DNA of 53,802 nucleotides from Desulfotomaculaceae bacterium (lineage in GTDB: Bacteria > Bacillota > Desulfotomaculia > Desulfotomaculales > Pelotomaculaceae): assembly GCA_028709235.1 (NCBI GenBank), contig JAQVXL010000006.1:1-53802 (forward strand), read 5' to 3'. The first letter of the stretch is position 1; the number at the start of each line of letters is the position of its first letter. The translations under genes were made by a program, and so were the position numbers. Below, one piece after another: positions 15,967 through 25,037 of this stretch. Under the pieces are notes generated by a model that was not told the DNA's origin, did not search any database, and was given only the letters and a program-made list of their open reading frames with translations.

Positions 15967-16872
15967 TTGCTTTTGGGGAACAGACCCAGAATAACTAACC
16001 TGTGGTCGAAAGTTGTCGACGGGGAAAGCGGAGAATGGTTGTCCAGGATGGTTGTCGAGTCTACCAGACCCTATGAATACACGTTAAAAGAGGTTAGTGG
16101 CGGTGTTTTGCTGGAGTGCTCCGGCGCCGAGGTAAACATGCCCGAGGGAAAACTGGAGGTTAATGACGGCCTGCTGCGGGATATCAATGTAGAGCAGACG
16201 GGACATGACACGGTTAGGGTGCAGATGTCGCTGGAGCATCCTGCTGTATTTAATCATGCCGTTTATCAAGACTTTCCTGCCAAGCTGGTGGTGAGCCTGG
16301 ATCGTTCGTTTATAACCGGGTTGCTATCCGGTAAAAGGATTGTGGTTGACGCCGGCCATGGAGGCAAGGACTTTGGCGGCAGAGGGCCGGTAAGCCTCCT
16401 GGAAAAAAACGTGGTGATGCCGATTGCCAGTAATCTTGAAAAGATTTTAAAAAGAACAGGGGCAGAGGTTACATTAACCAGGAGCGACGACGTAGACATC
16501 TCGGGAGAAGAAAGGGCAGCCCTGGCGCTTAACGTAAATGCTGACGCATACATCAGCATCCACACAAACGCCAGCGCGGACAGCAGTGTTGAGGGAGCTG
16601 CCACTCTTTTCTCGCCACATGACAATAACAGCGAGAAACTTGCTCTGTACATTCAAGAAGAAATCATTAAGAAGTTGAAGGTCAGGGACAGGGGGACCGC
16701 GGCCCAGCCTGGCCTGGCCGGGATTGACAAAGGAATACTGGCTGTGGAAGTAGAGGTTGTTACGATCACGAATATCGTGGAGGAGGTATTCCTGCGCGGC
16801 CTGACGATTCAAGAAAGAGCTGCTGAGGGTATTGTGAACGGGTTGATTAAATACTTCGCTCTGACGGGCTGA
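15967..16872 (+). CDS. N-acetylmuramoyl-L-alanine amidase with AMIN-like domain
   Basis: About 301 residues. The first 115 look like an AMIN domain, and the rest is an Amidase_3 domain: VVDAGHGGKD with the first zinc histidine, a conserved glutamate in LLEKN, SIHTNAS with the second histidine, and VEVVTITN near the catalytic glutamate. The enzyme cuts the amide between muramic acid and the stem peptide. TTG 15967 is chosen because GGGAGGGA precedes it by 6 bases. No signal peptide precedes the AMIN domain, which is odd for a wall enzyme. It is followed 20 bases later by the CofE-like gene. Confidence 0.75.
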   Translation: MLLGNRPRITNLWSKVVDGESGEWLSRMVVESTRPYEYTLKEVSGGVLLECSGAEVNMPEGKLEVNDGLLRDINVEQTGHDTVRVQMSLEHPAVFNHAVYQDFPAKLVVSLDRSFITGLLSGKRIVVDAGHGGKDFGGRGPVSLLEKNVVMPIASNLEKILKRTGAEVTLTRSDDVDISGEERAALALNVNADAYISIHTNASADSSVEGAATLFSPHDNNSEKLALYIQEEIIKKLKVRDRGTAAQPGLAGIDKGILAVEVEVVTITNIVEEVFLRGLTIQERAAEGIVNGLIKYFALTG

Positions 16873-16892
16873 ATGCAAGAGGGGGATAAAAA

Positions 16893-17561
16893 GTGTTAGT
16901 TGGAAGGTTGCCGATCAGGACTCATATCATCACTGAAAAAGACGATATTGTCGATGTGGTGGAAAAGTATACCGGCAAGATAGCGTCGCCGGGCGATATT
17001 GTCGCCATCGCTGAAAGTGTTGTAGCCATCAGCCAGGGCAGGGCGATCCTGCCGGACACGGTTAAACCGGGTCTACTGGCCAAAATCCTGTGCCGCTTTC
17101 CCGGCAAGGAAGGCAGCCTCGCTGCACCCCCTTCTATGCAGGTGGCCATGGAGGAGGTCGGTACCGCTCGATTTCTGTTAGGGGTGGCGGCAGCCGGCCT
17201 GGGCCGGCTGATAGGCCGCAGGGGGGATTTCTATCGGGTTGCCGGCAGACATCTGGCTCTGATAGATGACTTTGCCGGTACAATGTGGCCTTTTGACCGG
17301 CATATTGTACTGGGCCCCAAAAACACGCAAAAAATTGTGGAGCGGATCAAGCAGGTCACCGGGGTCGACGCGGTTATCACAGATATTAATGACATTGGTA
17401 AAGTGGACATCCTGGCCGCGACTGACGGTGTTGACGCGGAAGAGCTGACCAGTTATCTGAAAGATAACCCGCATGGCAATGACGACCAGCAGACACCGAT
17501 CGTGGTGCTGGTAGCATCTGAAAATATGCGTAAAAAAAATGCTGCCGCGCAGCAAGATTAG
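16893..17561 (+). CDS. CofE-like protein (F420-0:gamma-glutamyl ligase fold)
   Basis: 222 residues from GTG 16893. The sequence matches the F420 ligase-type fold: an opening strand VGRLPIRTHIIT, GDIVAIAESVVAISQGR, a basic GRRGDFYRVAGR, and a C-terminal part with VDAVITDINDIGKVDIL and HGNDDQQTPIVVL. CofE adds glutamates to F420-0, but Clostridia with such stand-alone proteins usually lack other F420 genes, and none lie here. So the substrate is uncertain. It is tightly spaced with the amidase before it and the decarboxylase after it (17-base gap). Confidence 0.75.
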   Translation: MLVGRLPIRTHIITEKDDIVDVVEKYTGKIASPGDIVAIAESVVAISQGRAILPDTVKPGLLAKILCRFPGKEGSLAAPPSMQVAMEEVGTARFLLGVAAAGLGRLIGRRGDFYRVAGRHLALIDDFAGTMWPFDRHIVLGPKNTQKIVERIKQVTGVDAVITDINDIGKVDILAATDGVDAEELTSYLKDNPHGNDDQQTPIVVLVASENMRKKNAAAQQD

Positions 17562-17578
17562 GAGAATGATCTGAATAA

Positions 17579-19027
17579 ATGAATTTTGACCAGAACAGAA
17601 CGCCACTATTTGACGCTGTCAAATATCATGTCAAAAGAAACGCGATTCCACTGCAGATACCAGGCCACAAGCAGGGATACGGCTTAGCGGAATACAGGGA
17701 ATTTGTCGGGGAAAACGTCCTTAAAATGGATCTGAACGAGACCCGTGGCATCGATATGATCTGGGACCCGGTCTCAGTTATTGCAGAGGCGGAAAAACTG
17801 CTGGCAGAAGCATTAGGGGCCAACCATGCATATTTCTTGATTAACGGGACGACTTCCGGCGTGCAGGCCATGATTATGAGTTCCTGCACACCCGGTGATC
17901 AGATTATACTGCCCAGAAATGCCCATAAGTCAATTTTTAACGGGCTGATTCTGAGCGGGGCCAAGCCAGTTTATGTTCTGCCCAAAATTGACGACTACCT
18001 GGGTATTGTCACCGGCATCACGGCGGAAGGACTGCAGGGAGCCATAGAAAAGAGCCGGAACGCCAAGGCGGTTATGACCATAAACCCATCCTATTACGGT
18101 GTGGCCTCTGAACTGGAGAGAATTGTGGAAACAGCACACGACAGCTGTATCCCGGTGCTGGTGGACGAGGCGCACGGCACCCACATGTGCTTTCATCCGT
18201 ATTTCCCGATATCAGCCATGGCGGCCGGGGCTGATATGAGCGCAGCCAGCCTGCATAAAACCGGCGGTTCCATGACCCAGAGTTCCGCGCTCCTCGTCGG
18301 CAGCAGTAAAATTAATCCAAACTATATTAAACAGGTGCTTAACCTTACCTACACATCCAGCCCGTCATATATCCTGCTCTGTTCTCTGGACGTGGCTAGA
18401 AAGCAGCTGGCGATTAACGGCAGGCAGATGCTTGACCAGATTTTGGGGCTTGTACGCCGGACCAGGGCAGAAATCAATAAAATTGACGGTCTATTTGCCC
18501 CTGATAAGAGTTATTTTGAAAGGTCAGGTAAATTCAGCTTCGATGAAACAAAACTCCTGGTGAGTGTGCAAAAACTGGGCTTGACCGGGTACGAAGTGGA
18601 AGAAATACTGGCCAAAGATTACAACATATTGATCGAGCTGGCGGACATGTACAACATTCTGGCCGTGATCAGCCTGGGAGAGAAAGAAGAATTCCTGCAG
18701 TCTTTTGTGGCTGCCCTGCGGGACATCGCCACTCGCGCCAAAAAGAAAGAAGTAAAAAGAATAGAAACGGTCCAGTTCAGTCCGGAGGTAGTAATGCCGC
18801 CAAGAGACGCGTTCTTCAGTAAAAAAAGGTCCGTTCCGCTTGAACAATGCGCTGGAGAAATCGCCGGGGAAATGGTCATGGTGTATCCTCCTGGAATACC
18901 CCTGGTCAGCATGGGAGAGATCATTACCGCGGACATTATTGATTACGTAAAGATGCTCAAGGAAGAAAGATGTACAATTCAGGGTACCATTGACCCGATT
19001 GTGGACAATATCATGGTGTTGGACTAG
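17579..19027 (+). CDS. speA: PLP-dependent Orn/Lys/Arg decarboxylase (SpeA-like)
   Basis: 482 residues of the short Gram-positive class. The N-terminus holds IPGHKQG and LNETRGID, the PLP fold has DEAHGTH (196-202), and the Schiff-base lysine is K227 in ASLHKTGGS. The C-terminal domain ends with VYPPGIPLVSMGE. Members decarboxylate arginine, lysine or ornithine to begin polyamine synthesis; arginine is most common for this length, but specificity cannot be read here. It is last in a run of three co-directional genes. A stem-loop follows at 19056-19093. Confidence 0.85.
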   Translation: MNFDQNRTPLFDAVKYHVKRNAIPLQIPGHKQGYGLAEYREFVGENVLKMDLNETRGIDMIWDPVSVIAEAEKLLAEALGANHAYFLINGTTSGVQAMIMSSCTPGDQIILPRNAHKSIFNGLILSGAKPVYVLPKIDDYLGIVTGITAEGLQGAIEKSRNAKAVMTINPSYYGVASELERIVETAHDSCIPVLVDEAHGTHMCFHPYFPISAMAAGADMSAASLHKTGGSMTQSSALLVGSSKINPNYIKQVLNLTYTSSPSYILLCSLDVARKQLAINGRQMLDQILGLVRRTRAEINKIDGLFAPDKSYFERSGKFSFDETKLLVSVQKLGLTGYEVEEILAKDYNILIELADMYNILAVISLGEKEEFLQSFVAALRDIATRAKKKEVKRIETVQFSPEVVMPPRDAFFSKKRSVPLEQCAGEIAGEMVMVYPPGIPLVSMGEIITADIIDYVKMLKEERCTIQGTIDPIVDNIMVLD

Positions 19028-19055
19028 TAAAAATAAAACAAATAGAGCCCTTAAT

Positions 19056-19093
19056 TACACCCAAAGACCTGGCCGTCAAGGTTTCTGGGTGTA
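19056..19093. other. hairpin after the decarboxylase gene
   Basis: TACACCCA (19056-19063) pairs with TGGGTGTA (19086-19093), and inner bases GACCT and AGGTT extend it. No T run follows on the plus strand, so it may stabilise the 3' end or be a weak terminator. Confidence 0.4.
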
Positions 19094-19214
19094 TGAACAT
19101 TAGCGGCGGATGAGAATAATCATATTAGAAATCCATGCTGCTAACGCGGCGCCGGCAGAGGATGAAAAAATCAAGCGATGCAGGTTCGATTTCAATCGAA
19201 CAAGGCGCGTCATT

Positions 19215-19264
19215 GGGGACATACCTCGTCAACAAAGGAATACCCATAAAAGAGGTGTGTCCCC
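19215..19264. repeat. dispersed palindromic repeat, copy B
   Basis: GGGGACATACCTC and AGAGGTGTGTCCCC form the arms of a near-perfect palindrome. Read on the minus strand it aligns with copy A at 5440-5488: GACACACCTCT and GAGGTATGTCCC are identical in both, as are several centre bases (ATT.CTTTGT). This copy lies between the decarboxylase and xth genes. No other gene is seen in 19028-19303. Confidence 0.65.
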
Positions 19265-19303
19265 ATTCCTTTGTGCGCCTAACTGGAAGGTTGGTGTTAA
19301 ACC

Positions 19304-20080
19304 ATGTTTAAAGTTGCAAGCTTCAATACAAACTCAATCCGGGCCCGCCTGCCACTGGTGCTGGATTGGCTGGACAGGGAGAAAGTTGATGTGCTGTGCC
19401 TGCAGGAAACTAAGGTGGAGGATAAAGACTTCCCGCTCGCGGATTTTACAAAGAAGGGCTACAATGCTGTCTTTAACGGGCGAAAATCGTATAACGGCGT
19501 CGCTATTATCAGCCCGCACGTGCTGGAAAAAGTGCACACCGGAATTGGAGACTGGGCGGAGGCAGATGAGGCGCGCCTGATTGAGGCTACTGTGAAGGGA
19601 ATTCCCGTGGTGAATACATATGTGCCGCAGGGAAGTGATCCGAATAGCGACAAATTTGTCTATAAGCTCAAGTGGATCAGGTCTCTAAGAGAGTATTTTG
19701 ACAACCGCTTTAAACCGGATGACTGCCTGATCTGGATGGGCGATTTCAATGTAGCGCCGGAGCCGATAGATGTGCATAATCCTAAAAAACTTTACGGCCG
19801 TATAGGTTTTCATCCGGAAGAGCATAAAGCTCTTCAGTATGTAAAGGAATGGGGTTTTGTTGACGTGTTCCGCCTCCATGTAAAAGAAGGAGGCCATTAC
19901 ACCTTCTGGGACTACCGGAGGCCGAATCTTTTTGAACGAAATTTAGGCTGGCGGGTAGACCACATCTGGGCGACCGGGCCAATGGCCGCCAGGTCGCGCC
20001 GAGCCTGGATCGATACTAAACCGAGGGGAGAGATTAAACCTTCAGACCATACTTTTATCGGTGCTGAGTTTGCCTGGTGA
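19304..20080 (+). CDS. xth: exodeoxyribonuclease III
   Basis: 258 residues, the normal length of the family. The order of motifs is complete: ASFNTNSIRARL, LCLQETKVED with the metal-binding glutamate, SYNGVAIIS, the GDFNVAPEPIDVH loop, FVDVFRLH, and GWRVDHIWAT followed by PSDHTFI with the catalytic Asp-His pair. The enzyme cuts abasic sites and removes 3' blocking groups in base excision repair. Its last 26 bases overlap the end of the convergent histidine kinase gene. Confidence 0.92.
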   Translation: MFKVASFNTNSIRARLPLVLDWLDREKVDVLCLQETKVEDKDFPLADFTKKGYNAVFNGRKSYNGVAIISPHVLEKVHTGIGDWAEADEARLIEATVKGIPVVNTYVPQGSDPNSDKFVYKLKWIRSLREYFDNRFKPDDCLIWMGDFNVAPEPIDVHNPKKLYGRIGFHPEEHKALQYVKEWGFVDVFRLHVKEGGHYTFWDYRRPNLFERNLGWRVDHIWATGPMAARSRRAWIDTKPRGEIKPSDHTFIGAEFAW

Positions 20081-22145
20081 TTTGTTTACATAACAATTCT
20101 TCTATTTGCTTTACCTTGAACCTGACGTAGAAGGTTGTTCCACCCGTACTGGTTTCCACATTTATCGTGGCGTTGTGCCTGGAAGCAATGCTGTAGCATA
20201 CCGCCAGTCCCAGTCCGGTGCCGTTTTCTTTAGTGGTGCAGAACGGTGTGCCTATTTTCTCCAGCACAGTTGAGTCTATTCCCTTTCCGCAATCCTGTAT
20301 TGCTAAAATCACTTCGCCATTGTCAGCAGATGTTTTTATTGTCAAACGCCCGCCGGGGGGCATTGCCTCAAGCCCGTTGCGAACGAGGTTGAGGAGCAGC
20401 TGGCGGATCTCCTTTTCATCCAGGAACAGCTCGGGGATATCAGCCAGTTTTATTTCTATGTTTTTATCCGTAACCAGCGCGTCCGCTGTTATTAATGGCA
20501 AGATAACAGATATTATCCTGTTAAGACTTTGCATCTTTAATTCAACAGGCTTGTTTTTAGCCAGAGACAGGTACTCGGAGATGATGGAATTGGCTCTGTC
20601 CAGTTCCTCGATCATCAGGTTGAAATAGTCTTTGTACCTGGCGCAGTCATCCTTCTCCCTAAGCATTTGCAGGAAGCCGCGCACGGTAGTCATCGGGTTT
20701 CTGATCTCGTGGCCGATGCCGGCAGCCATTTCCCCCACCAGATTTAGCCGGTCCAGGCGGGCTATCTCCTTTCCCAAACGCTTTTGCTCGGTAATATCGA
20801 TTCCCAATCCCAATACCAGCAAAGAACCGTCGATATCATAGAAAGGGTAGTAATAGCTTTGGTAAATTTTATCCCCTAAAACAATACATTTTCGTCGCTT
20901 TGCGGTATTAGTTTTCATTACGATTTGAATGGGACAATCTGTACAGGGAACCTCCCGCTGGTTAAAAATTTTGTAACAGGATCTTCCCTTTATCTCACCG
21001 AAGTTTTCACGAATTCTTTTGTTGGCAAAGACCAGTGAATAATCGGGCGCAATCAGGCAGATAGTGGCAGGCATACTTTCAAGAAGCGAAAAGAGTCTGA
21101 GACGCTCGGCTTCAAGCGCTTCCTCAGCCCGCCGGCGATTAAGTATTTCTTTTTGCAGTCCCAGATTAGCCGTTTCAAGATCTTTGGTCCGTTCCTTGAC
21201 CAGTTCTTCAAGGTGATCGCGGTGTCTCCTTAACTCGTCCTCAAGCTTCTTACGTTCGGTAATATCGCGGGAGATGCCGGCCGTTCCAATGACCGACCAG
21301 TTTTCATCTAAAATTGGAACCTTAATAGTCTCAAGCAAGAATTGATACCCTCGCCGGTCTACCAGAAGTTCTTCAACCCGTTTCATCCGGCCTGAATCGA
21401 CCACCTGCCGGTCGTTGGCCATGTACCCTTCAGCCAGTTTTTTTGGCCAGATGTGCAGGTCTGTTTTGCCCACGAGGTTATCCGGCTCCACGCCGCAGGC
21501 CTGTCCGTAAGGTTGGTTGACGGCGATAAAGCGGCTTTCCCGGTCCTTGAGCCAGGCAATATCCGGAATGCTGTCCAGCAGGGCTTTTTGCTGCATAAAT
21601 AATTTTAAAGCCCGGTCCGCAGACTCCAGCTGGCCTTTCTTCTCCAACCCCAGCATAGCTAAGAATTGTGCCAGCTGAGAGAAAAAGATCATAATTGATT
21701 CGGCGCGCTCCTTAGGAATGATCGGGACCCGGCGGAGCGCTTCGATGTAGTCAGTTTCGCCAAATCCGTTCTCCCGCGCCTGCCGGCGAAAAAACTCCTC
21801 ATCTGGTGGCTCATGCAGGAACTGCCCTAAACACATAGTTGCCAGGTGCTGCCCTTCCACAATGATCGGAGTGCCATAATCCATAAGGCCGTTCAAACAT
21901 TTATACCCGATAAAAGGTCCTTCATGCAGGTGTTCAGATATGTAGCTGTCGCTGATCTTGCATTTGTATTCAATCTGTGGACACACGCGATGAAACTTGG
22001 TGCAGATATCCTGCCAGCCTGCCCCGCTCAGGATGTTGCCGTCGACATCATGAATGCCATGGGGTATTCCTGTTGCTTCATAAAATGAATTCAACAATTT
22101 CTGAAGGCGCTGAATATCTACGAGATCTGAGAACTTATATTGCAT
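20055..22145 (-). CDS. PocR-PAS-PAS sensor histidine kinase
   Basis: 696 residues with no membrane segment. A PocR ligand-binding domain comes first (about 1-160; several cysteines including C48, C55, C62, C83). Then PAS (about 188-297), a coiled coil (298-350), a second PAS with a CTDC pair (352-455), HisKA with H479 in GHEIRNP, and HATPase with LLNLVRNGLEAM, DCGKGID and GTGLGLAV. PocR domains bind small organic ligands, metals or similar cues; the substrate is unknown. No response regulator gene lies next to it, so it is an orphan kinase here. Confidence 0.88.
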   Translation of the reverse strand: MQYKFSDLVDIQRLQKLLNSFYEATGIPHGIHDVDGNILSGAGWQDICTKFHRVCPQIEYKCKISDSYISEHLHEGPFIGYKCLNGLMDYGTPIIVEGQHLATMCLGQFLHEPPDEEFFRRQARENGFGETDYIEALRRVPIIPKERAESIMIFFSQLAQFLAMLGLEKKGQLESADRALKLFMQQKALLDSIPDIAWLKDRESRFIAVNQPYGQACGVEPDNLVGKTDLHIWPKKLAEGYMANDRQVVDSGRMKRVEELLVDRRGYQFLLETIKVPILDENWSVIGTAGISRDITERKKLEDELRRHRDHLEELVKERTKDLETANLGLQKEILNRRRAEEALEAERLRLFSLLESMPATICLIAPDYSLVFANKRIRENFGEIKGRSCYKIFNQREVPCTDCPIQIVMKTNTAKRRKCIVLGDKIYQSYYYPFYDIDGSLLVLGLGIDITEQKRLGKEIARLDRLNLVGEMAAGIGHEIRNPMTTVRGFLQMLREKDDCARYKDYFNLMIEELDRANSIISEYLSLAKNKPVELKMQSLNRIISVILPLITADALVTDKNIEIKLADIPELFLDEKEIRQLLLNLVRNGLEAMPPGGRLTIKTSADNGEVILAIQDCGKGIDSTVLEKIGTPFCTTKENGTGLGLAVCYSIASRHNATINVETSTGGTTFYVRFKVKQIEELLCKQITRQTQHR

Positions 22146-22310
22146 TATTAATCATCCTTTAAGTCATAATTTATCTCTGTAGTGTTTAATAAGACATAGC
22201 AATTTCAGAACAATTTTAATGAATGGCATATATTAATAAGACTGTCCCCGACAGCCAACTAGTTAGTTCTCTAGGGTGAAGATAATAACAATATTTGATA
22301 TTAAATTAAG

Positions 22311-22331
22311 CTTTTCCTTCGGGAAAAATGT
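22311..22331. other. UUCG-tetraloop hairpin
   Basis: TTTTCC and GGAAAA pair around a TTCG tetraloop in the AT-rich stretch upstream of the kinase gene. No T run follows on the plus strand. The role is unknown; this is one of few ordered elements in 22146-22643, where no protein gene is visible. Confidence 0.35.
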
Positions 22332-22480
22332 CGAGATTAATCTAATATAAGTATAGCTAGCTTTTTATTAGAGAAAAACATGCGTTTTAATAATACTTTA
22401 ACATTTTAATAAGAATTTCGTAATACGCGGCAGATATAATAAACTGCAGTTGGGATAACCAACCCCCTACACCTTGTTTT

Positions 22481-22508
22481 CCCGCCTTTTAAGGCGGGAC
22501 TTTTATTT
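22481..22508 (+). terminator. intrinsic terminator, possible end of a short transcript
   Basis: CCCGCCTT and AAGGCGGG pair around a two-base loop (with neighbouring T/A pairs), followed by TTTTATTTTT. No plus-strand gene precedes it; a TATAAT-like box at about 22433 lies 50 bases upstream, so it may end a small RNA. Confidence 0.7.
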
Positions 22509-22643
22509 TTAATAAACATTTTTAATATAAACTTTATTTTAATAAACATGGAGGCCGGCCGCCAAATATGTTACTAGTATAAATGTCAGGGACAAACAGC
22601 AGCATTCCTGTCACGGCCGGCGCATTATGGAGTTTTGCTTATC

Positions 22644-22793
22644 CTAGATACCCAGTATGTCGTTTGTGTAGGCGCCATTATCATATAAATCCTTAGCAAA
22701 CTGAAGCTCTTCAAGCTCCTCTGTTCTTTTTCCTGTTCCATGGCCGCCGGCTACAGTACTCTGCACATGATCGGGATATTGATATTTTAGCAT
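22644..22793 (-). CDS. small hypothetical protein, 49 residues
   Basis: The ATG at 22793 has a strong AGGAGGTG site about 6 bases before it, which makes this short frame credible although a longer one without such a site extends upstream. The product is polar (MLKYQYPDHVQSTVAGG, then an acidic helix TEELEELQFAKDLYDNG) and ends AYTNDILGI. Membrane segments and cysteines are absent. No family is recognised. It is alone in its stretch, about 260 bases downstream of the acyl-CoA ligase on the same strand. Confidence 0.55.
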   Translation of the reverse strand: MLKYQYPDHVQSTVAGGHGTGKRTEELEELQFAKDLYDNGAYTNDILGI

Positions 22794-23053
22794 GTTAAAC
22801 ACCTCCTGGCAGTAGTCTGATGCAAACCAGCGTTTTTTATAACAGATTAATGGTATAAAAAGTAAATAAATGTTGTAACGGCCCGCGTGCAGCAAAACAT
22901 AAGAAATAAGCGCATTAGCCTTGCAGAAAAAAATGGCCTCTGCACGGGAAACAGAAGCACATCTCTTTTGCGGTATTTCTTCGCGCTGAGGAATGTCCAT
23001 GGAATGGCCTAGCGGAGGTGCGGATCCGACCGCACAAAAAATGTCTGAACTGA

Positions 23054-24517
23054 TTAGGATGCGATATTGCGGAGTTCTTTTTTTAATATCTTTCCAGTGG
23101 AGTTTTTCGGCAACGCTTCAATTTCAATTATCTCCCGGGGTATTTTAAACGGAGCCAGGTTTTTTTTAAGAAAAGCCATCAGGTCTTTCTTATCCAGTGT
23201 CATACCATCATGAAGCGCCACATAAGCGCGTATCGATTCCCCCCGGCTCTTATCAGGCACACCGATTGCCGCCGCCTCTCGTATAGCCGGATACTGGTAC
23301 AGAATTTCTTCAATTTCCCGCGGATAGACGTTAAGACCGCTGACTATGATCATATCCTTCTTGCGGTCAACGATGAAAATGTAGCCGTCCTCATCCTTAT
23401 AGGCCAAATCATCAGTGTGCAGCCAGCCGTCCCTGAGGGCTTCAGCGGTTTCCGACGGTAAATTATAATAACCAATCATCACGTTCGGTCCCTGCACCAA
23501 CAGTTCCCCAATTTCACCGCTGGCGCATTCCCTGCCGCTGCTATCCACGATTTTTACCTTAATGTCTTGCACTGGCACACCGATAGAACCTGGTTTTGTA
23601 AGGTTCAGCGGGTTGAAACACACGACCGGTGAGGCCTCGGAAAGGCCGTAGCCTTCTATAACATGTTTTTTGGTTTTTTCATGGAATTTTTCAAGGGTTT
23701 CCAGCGGCAAAGAGGCGCCGCCGCTGATAAAAAGGCGTACCCCGGCCAGGTCTTCAGGTTTGGCCAGAGAAGTATAAAAATTGAACATGGCCGGAACGCC
23801 TATCACAACGGTAATGCCCCGTTCGCGGATAGTAGCGATGACATCTTTGGGCGAAAAGGTATCAACTACGGTAACTGAGGCGCCGTTGTAAAGAGCGGTT
23901 CCGATACAGCAGGTCCAGCCTAAGCTGTGGAACATCGGGAGTACACTGAGAGTATTATCTTCAGGCCCGGTATCTGTTGCTACTGAGAAGGCCGCCGCAT
24001 TGCTGACCAGGTTGCTGTGGGAAAGCACCGCTCCTTTTGACTTTCCGGTAGTGCCGGAAGTATACAGGATTACACAGGGTTCGGAGTCTCTGACACTTAT
24101 CGCCGGCGGGTCAGGATAGTTGTTTGCGCTTATTTCTTTCTCAAGGTCAGTTATTAAAATCTGAACGGGCGGCGCGGTGTCTTTAAGCTGACTGGATAAA
24201 TCTAATTCTCTGTCTGCTATTATATGTTTGACTTGCGCATCTTTGAGCACAAAAGCAATTTCCCGAGGTGTGAGCATTGTGTTAAGGGGCACGACTACAC
24301 CTCCCAGGCCGGCAATAGCTATATAACTGAAGATAAATTCCGCTGAATTCTTAGCATTCAAAGCTACATTATCATGGGGCCGCACCCCTAAGGAATACAG
24401 ATAATTACGGTATTGACCGACCTTCTTTTGCATTTGGGCGTAACTGTACACTGCGTTTTTTTCATATATGGCGATTCTATCTCCGGCTCCCGTAAGGATT
24501 AATTCGTGTACTAACAT
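23054..24517 (-). CDS. long-chain acyl-CoA ligase (AMP-forming)
   Basis: About 487 residues of the ANL superfamily. The P-loop-like motif ILYTSGTTGKSKGA is present, as are YGLSEASPV, WLHTDDLAYKDEDGYI, the hinge VDRKKDMIIVSGLNVYPREIE (in parts), and the C-terminal lysine region NSTGKILKKEL. It activates a carboxylic acid with ATP to an acyl-adenylate and then the CoA thioester; chain length preference is not readable. ATG 24517 is chosen because TTGGAGGG lies just before it. It is divergent from the small gene at 24768, and single in its own unit. Confidence 0.85.
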   Translation of the reverse strand: MLVHELILTGAGDRIAIYEKNAVYSYAQMQKKVGQYRNYLYSLGVRPHDNVALNAKNSAEFIFSYIAIAGLGGVVVPLNTMLTPREIAFVLKDAQVKHIIADRELDLSSQLKDTAPPVQILITDLEKEISANNYPDPPAISVRDSEPCVILYTSGTTGKSKGAVLSHSNLVSNAAAFSVATDTGPEDNTLSVLPMFHSLGWTCCIGTALYNGASVTVVDTFSPKDVIATIRERGITVVIGVPAMFNFYTSLAKPEDLAGVRLFISGGASLPLETLEKFHEKTKKHVIEGYGLSEASPVVCFNPLNLTKPGSIGVPVQDIKVKIVDSSGRECASGEIGELLVQGPNVMIGYYNLPSETAEALRDGWLHTDDLAYKDEDGYIFIVDRKKDMIIVSGLNVYPREIEEILYQYPAIREAAAIGVPDKSRGESIRAYVALHDGMTLDKKDLMAFLKKNLAPFKIPREIIEIEALPKNSTGKILKKELRNIAS

Positions 24518-24767
24518 ATAATTTCCCTCCAATGTCAAAAGCTAAAAATCTCTTGCTACTTATTTGACATCCTTTGTTAAGATCCTTCATCCAATCTTGT
24601 ATAAATATACTAAAAGGCATAATTATTAATATTTGCCAGGTAATCCAGACCGCAGATTTATTGGCAAAAACAAACAGAAACTCAAAATTGGTATAAAATC
24701 CCACGATTGATACCATTAATGCAGGTAATTATAATGCTAAAGATTAAAAATACCAGGAGGTTAAGAA

Positions 24768-25025
24768 ATGGAACAACTGCCAAACATGCCGGAAACTCTC
24801 GCATCTTTTCGCTCAGATTTAAACAGGATCCAAACTGTGGCTGGGACTCTCGCCCAATTGGAAAGACAACATTACAATGACTTGACTAAATATGAAGACC
24901 AGAAGCTAGTAAGTATTGCTGTGGCTGAACAAAGCAGCGCCAGGCAGTTGGGTGAAATAAAACAGCTCTGCATCGCTATGGCGCAAAAAATTGAAGAAAT
25001 CCAACAAACGATGCCAGGAAAATAG
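24768..25025 (+). CDS. small helical protein preceding the glutamate-synthase-like gene
   Basis: 85 residues, predicted to be nearly all helical, with no cysteine cluster (one Cys) and no membrane segment. An AGGAGG site precedes the ATG, and the gene ends 12 bases before the next, so both form an operon. I recognise no family. Its tie to the FMN protein is by position only; it could be a small partner or regulator of that enzyme. Confidence 0.65.
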   Translation: MEQLPNMPETLASFRSDLNRIQTVAGTLAQLERQHYNDLTKYEDQKLVSIAVAEQSSARQLGEIKQLCIAMAQKIEEIQQTMPGK

Positions 25026-25037
25026 GAGGTCAAATAA

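Noticed and set aside
19110-19580. 156-codon plus-strand frame overlapping the xth start
   Set aside because: It runs through the palindromic repeat and then overlaps xth in another frame; only xth has family motifs.
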